Of a stretch of 64,000 bases of DNA, positions 1 through 10,234 are shown in pieces; position 1 is the stretch's first letter; each line of letters starts with the position of its first letter. The stretch covers positions 1-64,000 of the forward strand of contig JAVJQS010000009.1 of assembly GCA_040218815.1 (NCBI GenBank). The letters are read 5' to 3'. Under the pieces are notes generated by a model. The model was not told the DNA's origin, made no database searches, and saw only the letters and a program-made list of their open reading frames with translations. Position numbers and translations under genes: made by a program. Origin of the DNA: JAVJQS01 sp040218815. GTDB taxonomy: Bacteria > Bacteroidota > Bacteroidia > Flavobacteriales_E > Vicingaceae.

Positions 1-3000
1 CATCAACAGCCTCAGTAACGATTACTGAGCCAGCAGCGATAGTAGCAAATACCGCTTTAGACAGCAATGTAAGTTGTAATGGGTTAAGTGATGGAGGAGC
101 AACCGCATCTGCCATAGGGGGAACACCACCATATACCTATAACTGGTCAAGTTTAGAAACTACTGCAAGTATAACAGGTAAAGCGGCTGGCACATACACA
201 GTGAGCATTACAGATGCGAACAGTTGCGGACCATCAACAGCTACAATAACATTTACAGAACCAACAGTATTAGGAGGATCCATAACTTCCTCAACTAACC
301 TAGCCTGTAATGGAGTATCAACTGGCACAGCGACAGCAGCTGGAAGTGGAGGTACAGCTCCTTATACTTATTTGTGGACTGACTCAGAAACCACTGCAAG
401 TATAACAGGAAAAGCAGCAGGAACTTACACAGTAACCATATCTGACGCGAATAATTGTCCAACAGTAACTGCAAGCACAACACTGACCGAACCTGCTGCT
501 ATAATAGCAAGTATAACTTTAGACAGCAATGCAAGTTGTAATGGTTTAAGCGATGGAGGGGCAACTGCATCCGCAACAGGCGGTACAGGAGCCTACACTT
601 ATAATTGGAGTAATGCTCCAACTACAGCAAGTAATCAAGGAATAGGAGCAGGCACTTATACCGTTAGTATTACGGATGCAAATGGTTGTGGACCATCATC
701 AGCGAGTATTACGATTACCGAACCAACAGCCATAGTAGCAAGTATAACTTTAGACAGCAATGTAAGCTGTAATGGTTTAAGCGATGGAGGGGCAACCGCA
801 TCAGCAACAGGCGGAACAGGAACCTATACTTATAATTGGAGTAATGGGCCAACTACAGCAAGTAATCAAGGAGTAGCGGCAGGCACTTATACTGTAAGTA
901 TTACTGATGCCAATGGATGTGGACCATCAACAACGAGTATTACAATCACCGAACCTGCAGTCATAGTTGCAAGCATAACTTTGGATAGCAATGTAAGTTG
1001 TAATGGACAATCAGATGGAGGAGCAACCGCATCTGCCATTGGGGGAACACCACCATATACCTACAACTGGTCAAGTTTAGAAACTGCTGCAAGTATAACA
1101 GGTAAAGCGGCCGGTACATACACAGTGAGTATTACTGATGCGAACAACTGTGGACCATCAACGGCTACAATAACATTCACAGAACCAACAATCTTAGGCG
1201 GATCAATAACCTCTTCAACCAACTTAGTATGCAATGGAGTATCAACTGGCACAGCGACAGCCGCTGGAAGTGGAGGTACAGCACCTTATGCATACTTATG
1301 GAGTAACTCTGGAAATACACCGACAATTAGTGGATTACCAGCAGGAACTTACACGGTAACCATATCTGACGCGAATAATTGTCCAACAGTAACTGCAAGC
1401 ACAACATTGACCGAACCTGCTGCTATAGTAGCAAGTATCACTTTAGACAGCAATGCAAGTTGTAATGGTTTAAGCGATGGAGGAGCGACAGCATCAGCAA
1501 CAGGCGGGACAGGAGCTTATACTTATAATTGGAGTAATGCTCCAACTACAGCAAGTAATCAAGGTATAGCGGCAGGCACTTACACAGTAAGTATTACCGA
1601 TGCCAACGGATGTGGACCATCAACAGCGAGTATTACGATTACCGAACCAACAGCCATAGTGGCAAGCATCACATTAGACAGCAATGTAAGTTGCAATGGT
1701 TTAAGCGACGGAGGGGCAACCGCATCAGCAACAGGCGGGACAGGAGCCTATACTTATAATTGGAGTAATGCTCCAACTACAGCAAGTAATCAAGGAATAG
1801 CGGCAGGCACTTATACTGTAAGTATTACTGATGCCAGTGGATGTGGACCATCAACAGCGAGTATTACGATTACCGAACCAACAGTATTGGGAGGATCGAT
1901 AAGTTCCTCAACAAATATATTATGCAATGGAGCATCTACAGGTGCAGCAACAGCAGCAGGAAGTGGAGGAACAGCGCCTTATACGTATTTGTGGACTGAC
2001 TCAGAAACCACTGCAAGTATAACAGGAAAAGCAGCAGGAACTTACACAGTAACAATATCTGATGCGAATAATTGTCCAACAATAACTGCAAGCACAACAC
2101 TGACCGAACCTGCTGCTATAATAGCAAGTATAACTTTAGACAGCAATGCAAGTTGTAATGGTTTAAGCGATGGAGGGGCAACTGCATCAGCAACAGGCGG
2201 TACAGGAGCCTACACTTATAATTGGAGTAATGCTCCAACTACAGCAAGTAATCAAGGAATAGGAGCAGGCACTTATACCGTTAGTATTACGGATGCAAAT
2301 GGTTGTGGACCATCAACAGCGAGTATTACGATTACCGAACCAACAGCCATAGTAGCAAGTATAACTTTGGATAGCAATGTAAGTTGTAATGGACAATCAG
2401 ATGGAGGAGTAACTGCATCAGCAACAGGCGGAACAGGAACCTATACTTATAATTGGAGTAATGGGCCAACGACCGCAAGTAATCAAGGAGTAGCGGCAGG
2501 CACTTACACAGTAAGTATTACGGATGCAAATGGTTGTGGACCATCAACAGCGAGTATTACCATTACCGAACCTGCAGCCATAGTAGCAAGTATAACTTTG
2601 GATAGCAATGTAAGTTGTAATGGACAATCAGATGGAGGAGTAACTGCATCAGCAACAGGCGGGACAGGAGCTTATACTTATAATTGGAGTAACTCTCCAA
2701 CGACCGCAAGTAATCAAGGAATAGCGGCAGGTACTTATACCGTTAGTATTACGGATGCAAATGGTTGTGGACCATCAACAGCGAGTATTACGATTACTGA
2801 ACCAACAACCATAGTAGCAAGCATCACTTTAGACAGCAATGTAAGCTGTAATGGTTTAAGTGATGGAGGAGCAACTGCATCAGCAACAGGTGGTACAGGA
2901 GCCTATACTTATAATTGGAGTAACTCTCCAACGACCGCAAGTAATCAAGGAATAGCGGCAGGCACTTATACCGTAAGTGTTTATGATGCCAATGGATGTG

Positions 3001-5480
3001 GACCATCAACAGCGAGTATTACGATTACTGAACCAACAGCCATAGTAGCAAGTATAACTTTAGACAGCAATGTAAGCTGTAATGGTTTAAGCGATGGAGG
3101 GGCAACCGCATCAGCAACAGGCGGAACAGGAACCTATACTTATAATTGGAGTAATGGGCCAACGACCGCAAGTAATCAAGGAATAGCGGCAGGCACTTAC
3201 ACAGTAAGTATTACTGATGCCAATGGATGTGGACCATCGACAGCGAGTATCACGATAACTGAACCTGCACCGATAATAGTAAATATTGTTGTCGATAGTA
3301 ATGCAACATGTATCGGAAATATGGATGGAGGTGCTACTGCTACTGCATCTGGTGGTGCAATACCTTATACTTACAGTTGGAGTAACTCTGATGTAACTGC
3401 GAGTATTTCAGGAGTAGCTGATGGAACATATTCAGTTATTGTAACTGATGCGAATGGCTGCAGCGGTGTTGATACAACAGATATAATTGTTGTTGATACA
3501 ATTAAACCAACTGTTGTAACAATAGACACAACCATTTACTTGGCATCGAGTGGTCTATTTACAATTGACTCATCTTTTGTAAATAATGGAAGTTTCGATA
3601 ATTGTACTGTAGCAAGAATTGAATTAGACTCCACTAATTTTGATTGCTCTGAGTTAGGAAGCAATACCGTTCAATTAATAGTAACTGATATCAATGGAAA
3701 TATTGACTCAGCAGCAGCAACGGTAACAGTGCGAGACACCATTTTGCCTACTATCAACAATTGTCCAGCAGATATAATTGTTTCAACCGATCCTTCTAAT
3801 TGCGCTGCAGTTGTAAATTGGACTGCACCTACAGCAGCTGATAACTGTACCGTTGATTCACTTGTTGGCAATTTCACATCGGGAAGCACCTTCCCAATTG
3901 GGACAACTACTGTAAGATATATAGCATACGACCAAGGTTTACTAACAGACACCTGTTTCTTTACAATTACGGTAGTAGATAATGAAGAACCTGTAATTAC
4001 GAATGTACCTGCAAACATAAATGTTAATAATGAAGCTGATAGTTGCTCTGCTCTTGCTACTTGGACACCTCCTACAGCTGCAGATAACTGCACCTTGGAT
4101 TCCCTAGTAAGTAATATTACTCCAGGGTCAAGATTTCCGGTTGGAATAACATCTATTGAATACATTGCTTATGATAATGCACTCAATACAGATACAATTA
4201 GTTTCACAGTAACTGTAAATGATATTGAACCACCAACAATTAGTTGCCCTGCTGATACAACAATATGTGCACCAATATTTACTTTTTCAATTCCAAACGG
4301 CGCTGATAATTGCGCTGTGCTAAGCGTTGTACAAATTGAGGGAATACCTTCTGGAGGTAATTATCCTGTTGGAGCAACAGCAAATAAATTTTTAATTACT
4401 GATGTAAATGGAAATGTTGATTCTTGCAGTTTTATTGTGACAAGAATTGCTGAGCCAACTGTTGCAAATGCTGGAAATGACTCTACTATCTGTTCTGATA
4501 GCATTAGGCTTTCTGCAAATGTTCCGGTCATTGGAAATGGATCTTGGAGTTCGCCAGATGCAGCAATTATATTTGATGATGGCACAGATCCTACTTCTCA
4601 GGCTAGAAACCTAAGCAGAGGGTTAAATAGCATTGTTTGGACCATTTCAAATGGAATTTGTAACGTAAGTAGAGATACAGTAGAAATTACCTTTGAAAAT
4701 GATCCAAGCCCTTCAATGGCTGGCCCTGATCAATTATTATGTGAACAGTTTCAAACTAATTTAGCAGCAAATACACCTGCCATTGGGAATGGAATATGGA
4801 CAATTTTAAGTGGATCTGGTAACTTGTCATCTAATACTAGCCCAACTGCGAGCTTAAGTGGATTAAGCCCAGGCAGTACTCAATTAAGTTGGACTATCAC
4901 GAATGCCGTATGCCAACCAAGTATTGATAGCGTTACAGTTGTTGTGTCAAATAATCCAACAGCTGATGCTGGACCTGATCAAAAAATATTCACATCAGAT
5001 GGTACTACTTTGACTGTAAGTTCCGACTCTAGTGGCTCACCTTTAACAAGGTATCAATGGCAACCATCAAATTTACTTGATGACCCTATGAGTGCAAGCA
5101 CAAGCTCAAATGACAATTTAAATTCATCAACTGAGTTCATAGTAGTGGTAACATCATCTATAGGTTGTGAAGGAAGAGATACGGTGTTCGTAGAGGTGAA
5201 TGGCAGCTTTACTTTACCAACAGCTTTTACCCCAAATAATGATGGATATAATGATACCTGGGAGATTAAGAATTTAGAAAGTGACCTTATTTCAAGTCAT
5301 AGGATTGCTGTATTTAATAATTCAGGATCAGAGATTTTTTCAAGTACTAACTACCAGCCTTGGGATGGGAGGTTTAATGGCGAAGATTTGCCAGTGGGCT
5401 CTTACTATTTTGTGCTAGAACTTGAAAGAACGGATGGAGAGAAGGAAGTGAAAACTGGTGTAGTTTCTATATTAAAATAA
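1..5480 (+). CDS. Giant SprB-repeat surface adhesin with type B T9SS sorting domain (5' partial)
   Basis: The frame is already open at base 3, so the start lies before the window; 1825 residues are visible. The first ~1155 residues are 15 tandem SprB-type repeats of 77 residues each, with the sequence GTYTVSITDANGC near the end of each unit. Residues ~1165-1490 look like three or more HYR modules, marked by the repeated phrase P(T/P)AADNCT and by YIAYD. Two Ig-like modules (GNDSTICSDS, GPDQLLCEQF) and a PKD-like module follow. The last ~90 residues carry the gliding-motility type B sorting domain: LPTAFTPNNDGYNDTWEI, then PWDGRFNGEDLPVGSYYF. SprB in Flavobacterium is a mobile cell-surface adhesin exported by T9SS, and type B cargo depends on a neighbouring SprF/PorP protein, here 5 bp downstream. 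The function as an exported adhesin is inferred from domains; the ligand is unknown. The family and sorting signal are very secure. Confidence 0.93.
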   Translation, partial: STASVTITEPAAIVANTALDSNVSCNGLSDGGATASAIGGTPPYTYNWSSLETTASITGKAAGTYTVSITDANSCGPSTATITFTEPTVLGGSITSSTNLACNGVSTGTATAAGSGGTAPYTYLWTDSETTASITGKAAGTYTVTISDANNCPTVTASTTLTEPAAIIASITLDSNASCNGLSDGGATASATGGTGAYTYNWSNAPTTASNQGIGAGTYTVSITDANGCGPSSASITITEPTAIVASITLDSNVSCNGLSDGGATASATGGTGTYTYNWSNGPTTASNQGVAAGTYTVSITDANGCGPSTTSITITEPAVIVASITLDSNVSCNGQSDGGATASAIGGTPPYTYNWSSLETAASITGKAAGTYTVSITDANNCGPSTATITFTEPTILGGSITSSTNLVCNGVSTGTATAAGSGGTAPYAYLWSNSGNTPTISGLPAGTYTVTISDANNCPTVTASTTLTEPAAIVASITLDSNASCNGLSDGGATASATGGTGAYTYNWSNAPTTASNQGIAAGTYTVSITDANGCGPSTASITITEPTAIVASITLDSNVSCNGLSDGGATASATGGTGAYTYNWSNAPTTASNQGIAAGTYTVSITDASGCGPSTASITITEPTVLGGSISSSTNILCNGASTGAATAAGSGGTAPYTYLWTDSETTASITGKAAGTYTVTISDANNCPTITASTTLTEPAAIIASITLDSNASCNGLSDGGATASATGGTGAYTYNWSNAPTTASNQGIGAGTYTVSITDANGCGPSTASITITEPTAIVASITLDSNVSCNGQSDGGVTASATGGTGTYTYNWSNGPTTASNQGVAAGTYTVSITDANGCGPSTASITITEPAAIVASITLDSNVSCNGQSDGGVTASATGGTGAYTYNWSNSPTTASNQGIAAGTYTVSITDANGCGPSTASITITEPTTIVASITLDSNVSCNGLSDGGATASATGGTGAYTYNWSNSPTTASNQGIAAGTYTVSVYDANGCGPSTASITITEPTAIVASITLDSNVSCNGLSDGGATASATGGTGTYTYNWSNGPTTASNQGIAAGTYTVSITDANGCGPSTASITITEPAPIIVNIVVDSNATCIGNMDGGATATASGGAIPYTYSWSNSDVTASISGVADGTYSVIVTDANGCSGVDTTDIIVVDTIKPTVVTIDTTIYLASSGLFTIDSSFVNNGSFDNCTVARIELDSTNFDCSELGSNTVQLIVTDINGNIDSAAATVTVRDTILPTINNCPADIIVSTDPSNCAAVVNWTAPTAADNCTVDSLVGNFTSGSTFPIGTTTVRYIAYDQGLLTDTCFFTITVVDNEEPVITNVPANINVNNEADSCSALATWTPPTAADNCTLDSLVSNITPGSRFPVGITSIEYIAYDNALNTDTISFTVTVNDIEPPTISCPADTTICAPIFTFSIPNGADNCAVLSVVQIEGIPSGGNYPVGATANKFLITDVNGNVDSCSFIVTRIAEPTVANAGNDSTICSDSIRLSANVPVIGNGSWSSPDAAIIFDDGTDPTSQARNLSRGLNSIVWTISNGICNVSRDTVEITFENDPSPSMAGPDQLLCEQFQTNLAANTPAIGNGIWTILSGSGNLSSNTSPTASLSGLSPGSTQLSWTITNAVCQPSIDSVTVVVSNNPTADAGPDQKIFTSDGTTLTVSSDSSGSPLTRYQWQPSNLLDDPMSASTSSNDNLNSSTEFIVVVTSSIGCEGRDTVFVEVNGSFTLPTAFTPNNDGYNDTWEIKNLESDLISSHRIAVFNNSGSEIFSSTNYQPWDGRFNGEDLPVGSYYFVLELERTDGEKEVKTGVVSILK
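27..3491 (+). repeat. 15 coding tandem repeats of exactly 231 bp (SprB units) with 4-unit higher-order order
   Basis: Units begin at 27, 258, 489 and so on every 231 bases to 3261, with no length drift. Units 1-14 are very similar; unit 15 is diverged. Three sequence types recur: SLET/SITGKAAG units (1, 5), GGSITSSTN units (2, 6, 9) and LDSNxSCNG units (the rest). Units 1-4 correspond in order to units 5-8 (a 924-bp super-period), and units 9-11 correspond to 2-4 with the type-1 unit missing. Many stretches are identical at DNA level, so unequal recombination or gene conversion is the likely origin. Confidence 0.9.
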
Positions 5481-5485
5481 ATGAT

Positions 5486-6469
5486 ATGCTAAAAAAATTA
5501 CTATCGTTTGTATGTTTAATTTTCATAGCCTTTGGGGCCTTTTCCCAAACAGTAGGGCAATATACGATGTGGTTTCAGAACCATTATTTAGTAAACCCTG
5601 CTGCAGTAGGTAATCAGGATTATATTGATGTAGCAATGGGTTACAGAAAACAATGGGCTGGTGTTAAAAATTCGCCACAAACCATTTATGCTACTGGACA
5701 CTCTGTTTTAAATCGTCCGGCAACTCATCATCGATCTGCGTTACGATTAAGTAATACTAAAAACGAAAATTACCGCAAGCAAAAAAATTATTCTAGACCA
5801 ATGATTAAACATGCCATTGGTGGGAAATTAAACTCAATTCAGCAGGGAGCTTTTGTTAGAACAGAGGCAATGGCTACTTATGCGTTTCATCTGCCTGTTG
5901 CAAAAGATATGTCATTATCTTTTGGACTTAGTGCAGGATTAAACAGCTTTGGGTTTGATGAGAACTTGGCTACAGTTATTGATGAAAACGATCCAGTATA
6001 TCAAGATTATGTGGCAGGTGAAACAAGCAATCAACTGAATGTAAATACGGGCATATATTTATATAGTGATCAATTTTTTGTTGGCTTTTCTTCTAACCAA
6101 TTGCTGCAAAACGACCTACAAATAGCGGATATTGAAACAAGTCCTGCTAACAGTAATTTGGAAATGCAACACATTTTAATTGGAGGGTACAATTTTGACT
6201 TATCCAACGACTTTAGGTTGAGTCCCAATGCATTGTTTCGTCTAACAGAAGCAAACCCTTTGGGTTTCGAATTAGGAGCCAACCTTTCTTATCAAGAATT
6301 TTTAAATGCCGGTTTAAGTTATCGAAGTGATGATGCTATTTCAATTCAGTTTGGAATGCAAGCCAATCACTTTTTAAAATTTGGATATGCTTATGACTAT
6401 ACGCTTTCAGAGCTTAGCGCGGCTTCTAGTGGAAGTCATGAATTATATATAGGACTAACATTATTTTAA
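5486..6469 (+). CDS. PorP/SprF family type IX secretion membrane protein
   Basis: The 327-residue protein has a signal peptide (MLKKLLSFVCLIFIAFGAFS, then Q) followed by the family hallmark QYTMWFQNHYLVNPAAVGNQ, which matches the PorP/SprF 'Q..FNP.A.NPA..G' block. The rest is amphipathic beta-strand sequence ending in HELYIGLTLF, typical of an outer-membrane barrel. It starts 5 bp after the adhesin stop and ends 15 bp before an OmpA-family gene, so it is clearly in one operon. SprF-like proteins are needed for secretion or surface attachment of type B cargo, so this is likely the dedicated partner of the upstream SprB-like protein. A basic insert at about residues 75-112 is absent from the cluster 2 paralogue at 53774-54703. 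Confidence 0.9.
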   Translation: MLKKLLSFVCLIFIAFGAFSQTVGQYTMWFQNHYLVNPAAVGNQDYIDVAMGYRKQWAGVKNSPQTIYATGHSVLNRPATHHRSALRLSNTKNENYRKQKNYSRPMIKHAIGGKLNSIQQGAFVRTEAMATYAFHLPVAKDMSLSFGLSAGLNSFGFDENLATVIDENDPVYQDYVAGETSNQLNVNTGIYLYSDQFFVGFSSNQLLQNDLQIADIETSPANSNLEMQHILIGGYNFDLSNDFRLSPNALFRLTEANPLGFELGANLSYQEFLNAGLSYRSDDAISIQFGMQANHFLKFGYAYDYTLSELSAASSGSHELYIGLTLF

Positions 6470-6484
6470 GTTAGAGAACTTTAA

Positions 6485-9400
6485 ATGAGAACCTTATTGA
6501 AAAAAGGACTTCTGATATTTTTTATTAGCTTGACAAGCATTTTGTCAGGCCAGATAAGCTTACCTCAGTTTGAAGCTCCAGAACTATTAGACTCCTTAAA
6601 CGATAACGCAGAAGAGTCCATGCCAGTTCCTTTTAATAATGGAAATGGACTTTATTTTGTGAAAACTTATGTTGATGGAAATTTAAAGCAACGAACTCAA
6701 GGGCAAGAAGTTTATACAGCTCAAAGAGTTGATGGTGAATGGCAAGCTCCTAAAAATAGTTTTGATGAAATTAATGATTGGGGGAATAATGCAGTTGTTG
6801 GGGTATCAGATGATGGGAATAGAGTGTATGTTTTCAACTCAATTCAAAGTAGACGAAAACTTTCAAGGGGCTTAGCTTATATAGAAAAAGAAGAAGATGG
6901 GTCATGGGGTAAGTTGCAAAAGTTAGAAGTCGAAGGTCTAGATATTGGAGAAGGCTACTACTCATTTTATATCAATCCCTCAGAAACAACTTTAATGATT
7001 AGTATGGCACCGAGCGATACTACTTTAGATGAAGATTTATTTGTTAGTCTGAAGCAAGCTAATGACACCTGGGGAGCCCCTATACATTTAGGTAATGAGA
7101 TAAACACTAAAAACTATGAAATAAGTCCTTTTCTAGCAAAAGACAACAAAACACTCTATTTTTCGAGCAATGGGCATGGCGGTTTTGGAGCTTCAGACAT
7201 TTTTGTAAGCTATCGTTTAGACGATACCTGGGAAAACTGGACATCACCTAAAAATCTTGGTAAAACAATTAATTCAGTTGGATTCGAGGCCTATTTTTCA
7301 ATAGCGAATGAAAAGGAAGTATATTTTGCAAGCAATAGAGACCAACAATATAGCGATTTGTACTACACGACTATAACAAAGCAGTTAATCTATAATCCTG
7401 AAGATGACGGGAAAGAAGAGCAAGAAGAAAGTACGCCTAAAATGAATAAACTAGTAGCTGGTGAATTTACGATTGAAGGTATGCCAGTTGAGAATGTAGA
7501 GCTTGAAATTATTGATGAAGATGGGGTATTGATCGAAGAAGTAACTACTGATGTTTATGGCCAATTTACCTACTCAAAACTCGACCCTGAAAAGGTCTAT
7601 TTGGTTAGAATCAAAGAGGATGATAAATCTCAATATGGGGGAGGGCAAGTATATTTTATTGATGACGAGGGGGAGAAGGTTGGCAAATTTGTAAAAGACA
7701 GTCAAGGCGATTTTGCTGAAAAAGGGGATAGCCCTACCAAAGAAAAAGTTCAAGGAATTTACACATACAATAAATTACCGGTGGCAAGGGCTTCCTTAGT
7801 AGTCGTTGATGAAAGCGGCTTTCCAATGGATACTATTTATACAGATGATGAAGGGAAGTTCGACTACGAGGCAGTGGACTCCACTGAGAAGTATGCTATA
7901 ATTCCAATGGAAACAGACGATAAAGAGCTTAACGAAATTGATTTATTTTTAGCAGACGAAAAAGGAGCACGTCTTGAAACTCTTCCAGTTACGACAGAGA
8001 CCCTAGCTCTTCGTCCCATGAAAAAAATTAGTAAAGACTATGACGAAGCAGAGCCTGAGAAGTTGGTTTACAGTCAGTTTACCCTTAAAGGCTTGCCAGT
8101 TGAAAATGTCAAATTAGAAATTTTTGATTCGCAAGGAGAAAAAGTGGAAGAAGTTGTTACTGATGCATATGGAAACTTTAGTTATCAAAAATTGAATCCC
8201 GATGAAGTTTATATAATTCGGATTGCTGAAGAAGACATAGAAGACTTTAGTGGTGGTAAGGTATACTTTGTGGATAAAGAGGGAGAAAAAATAGGAAGAT
8301 ACGTGCAGCGAGCGGATAGTAGTTATGCTACAGAAGGAATGGTTTTAAATCCTACTCTCATAAAAGGGGTATACCTATATAAGCAATTGCCCGCGGAAGA
8401 TGTCGGCCTAGGAGTTCTTGATGACAATGGCTTTCTATTAGATACTGTTTATACTGACGATGAAGGAATATTTGAATATGAAAGCTTATCAGCTGAAGAG
8501 GACTACTCAATTGTTTTAATGGAAACCGAAGGGGTTATTGAAGAAGATTTAGACATTTATTTGATTGATGAAGAAGGCCAAAGAATTGAATCTCAAGAAT
8601 TAAAAGAAGGGTTGTTGATTAGAAAACCGCAAGCTAGTTTAATTGAAAAAAATGTAGTTTATAGTCAACTGACCTTAAAAGGCATGCCTGCTGAAAACAT
8701 TAAACTGGAGATTTATGATGATGAGGGTGAGCTAGTAGATGAGGTTGTAACTGACGAAGATGGGCTTTTCAGTTATGAAAAGTTAGATATTCAGAAAAAC
8801 TATATGGTTAAAATTGCCGAAGTGGATATCGGAGACTTTAGCGGCACCAAAGTATATTTTGTCGATCAAGCTGGAAACAAAAAAGGAAGATATGATTCAG
8901 GTGGAGACGAAACGTTCATAGAGAAAGATACTTCAAAAAAGCAAGAAATCATTAAAGGGGTCTATGCCAATAATAAGAAGCCCAATCAACCTGTTAAGCT
9001 AGGAATATTTGATGAAAGTGGATTTTTAGTAGATAGCGTAACAACTAAAAATGACGGGTCATTTGAAGTGGAAGGACTTGATTCAAATGAAGTTTTTTCA
9101 GTGGTTCTAATGGAAGCTGACAGTGTTGATCAAGAAGACTTGGATTTGTACTTAACAGATAAAGAAGGGAATAAAATAGATGCAAAGCCCATAAAACAAG
9201 GGTTAATGGTCCGAAAACCAATGGCTAGCCTAGTTGACAAGTCAATGATTTATGGACAATTCATTTATGAAGGCTTACCTGTTGAAAATGTGAAGCTAGA
9301 GATTTATGACGATGAAGGAACGTTGGTTGATGAGGTAGTTACTGATGCTTATGGGAACTTTAAATACACTAAGCTAGATCCTGAAAAAGTTTATTTTGTT

Positions 9401-10234
9401 AAACTTGCTGAGGAGGATGTTGATATATTTGGTAATAGTAAAATGTATTTTACAAATGATGAAGGGACCAAAACTGGACGATTTGTTGAAACAGAAAAGG
9501 GCGTTTTTTCAGAAAAGGCTGCGATAGAAGATCAGGAAAGAATAATAGGTGTCTTTACTTATAAATCAGAGCCAGTTAAAAAAGCAGGAATTATCATTGT
9601 TGATGAAAATGGTGTGCCAATAGATACATTTTATACTGATAGCTATGGGAAGTTTGAGTTCTTTATGGTGGATGAAGATGAGGAATATTCCTTGATTCCA
9701 ATGAATGTTGAAAATGTTCAATTAGAGCAGATTGACCTGTATTTAACCAATGATGCTGGTGAGCGAATAAGAACCTTGCAAGTAGAAAAGGCTAAAATAG
9801 AATACCTAGTCAATAATTCGGATTCGAAAAGTGAACTTGAAAAGAAGCAAAACAAACAAAATCCGAATGAAACGGATATTTACTACATTTACTTTCAATT
9901 CAACCAATATGCTTTATCTGAGAATGATAGAGGGATATTAGATTTAGTAATAGATGTTTTAAAAAATTACTCTAGCGCAAATGTTGAGTTGGTTGGTCAT
10001 ACAGACAACATTGGTTCTGATGCAGTTAACATGCGATTCGGGGAAGTCAGAGCAATCTCGGCAATGCGATATTTAAAAAGGCATGGTATCTCTGAGGATA
10101 GAATTTCAATTGAAAGTAAAGGAGAAACTATGCCGGTTGCTTCCAATGAAACTTCTGAAGGAAGAGCAAAAAATAGAAGAGTAGAGGTTTCTATAATACA
10201 ATCAAATTTATCCAACCAACAAAGAACAAGATGA
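6485..10234 (+). CDS. OmpA-family protein with PD40 propeller and four duplicated regulatory-like module pairs
   Basis: The protein has 1249 residues: a signal peptide (to about residue 22), then a PD40/WD40-like propeller at ~40-300 (LYFSSNGHGGFGASDIFVS, VYFASNRDQQYSDLY). Eight carboxypeptidase-regulatory-like modules follow at ~322-1105, arranged as four A-B pairs starting near residues 322, 526, 723 and 919. Type A modules read like GxPVENVKLEI...VTDAYGNFxYxKL; type B modules read like DxxGFxxDTxYTDxxGxFxY. An OmpA peptidoglycan-binding domain at ~1130-1240 contains VGHTDNIGSD and GRAKNRRVEV. This architecture, without TPRs, resembles the T9SS protein PorE, which links outer-membrane PorP to peptidoglycan. 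The stop overlaps the next start (ATGA). Anchoring the PorP/adhesin complex to the cell wall is inferred. The acidic repeats may bind calcium. Confidence 0.88.
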   Translation: MRTLLKKGLLIFFISLTSILSGQISLPQFEAPELLDSLNDNAEESMPVPFNNGNGLYFVKTYVDGNLKQRTQGQEVYTAQRVDGEWQAPKNSFDEINDWGNNAVVGVSDDGNRVYVFNSIQSRRKLSRGLAYIEKEEDGSWGKLQKLEVEGLDIGEGYYSFYINPSETTLMISMAPSDTTLDEDLFVSLKQANDTWGAPIHLGNEINTKNYEISPFLAKDNKTLYFSSNGHGGFGASDIFVSYRLDDTWENWTSPKNLGKTINSVGFEAYFSIANEKEVYFASNRDQQYSDLYYTTITKQLIYNPEDDGKEEQEESTPKMNKLVAGEFTIEGMPVENVELEIIDEDGVLIEEVTTDVYGQFTYSKLDPEKVYLVRIKEDDKSQYGGGQVYFIDDEGEKVGKFVKDSQGDFAEKGDSPTKEKVQGIYTYNKLPVARASLVVVDESGFPMDTIYTDDEGKFDYEAVDSTEKYAIIPMETDDKELNEIDLFLADEKGARLETLPVTTETLALRPMKKISKDYDEAEPEKLVYSQFTLKGLPVENVKLEIFDSQGEKVEEVVTDAYGNFSYQKLNPDEVYIIRIAEEDIEDFSGGKVYFVDKEGEKIGRYVQRADSSYATEGMVLNPTLIKGVYLYKQLPAEDVGLGVLDDNGFLLDTVYTDDEGIFEYESLSAEEDYSIVLMETEGVIEEDLDIYLIDEEGQRIESQELKEGLLIRKPQASLIEKNVVYSQLTLKGMPAENIKLEIYDDEGELVDEVVTDEDGLFSYEKLDIQKNYMVKIAEVDIGDFSGTKVYFVDQAGNKKGRYDSGGDETFIEKDTSKKQEIIKGVYANNKKPNQPVKLGIFDESGFLVDSVTTKNDGSFEVEGLDSNEVFSVVLMEADSVDQEDLDLYLTDKEGNKIDAKPIKQGLMVRKPMASLVDKSMIYGQFIYEGLPVENVKLEIYDDEGTLVDEVVTDAYGNFKYTKLDPEKVYFVKLAEEDVDIFGNSKMYFTNDEGTKTGRFVETEKGVFSEKAAIEDQERIIGVFTYKSEPVKKAGIIIVDENGVPIDTFYTDSYGKFEFFMVDEDEEYSLIPMNVENVQLEQIDLYLTNDAGERIRTLQVEKAKIEYLVNNSDSKSELEKKQNKQNPNETDIYYIYFQFNQYALSENDRGILDLVIDVLKNYSSANVELVGHTDNIGSDAVNMRFGEVRAISAMRYLKRHGISEDRISIESKGETMPVASNETSEGRAKNRRVEVSIIQSNLSNQQRTR

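Noticed and set aside
1..3300. Minus-strand open frames within the repeat region (for example near 137-328 and 1061-1252)
   Set aside because: They repeat with the 231-bp units, have no domain, and are by-products of the biased codons of the adhesin gene.
27..3491. CRISPR or satellite array
   Set aside because: The 231-bp units are coding in one frame throughout and match SprB repeats; there are no spacers.
3671..4165. 164-codon minus-strand frame
   Set aside because: It is opposite the HYR modules of the adhesin, with no signal or known family; the plus frame has strong domain evidence.
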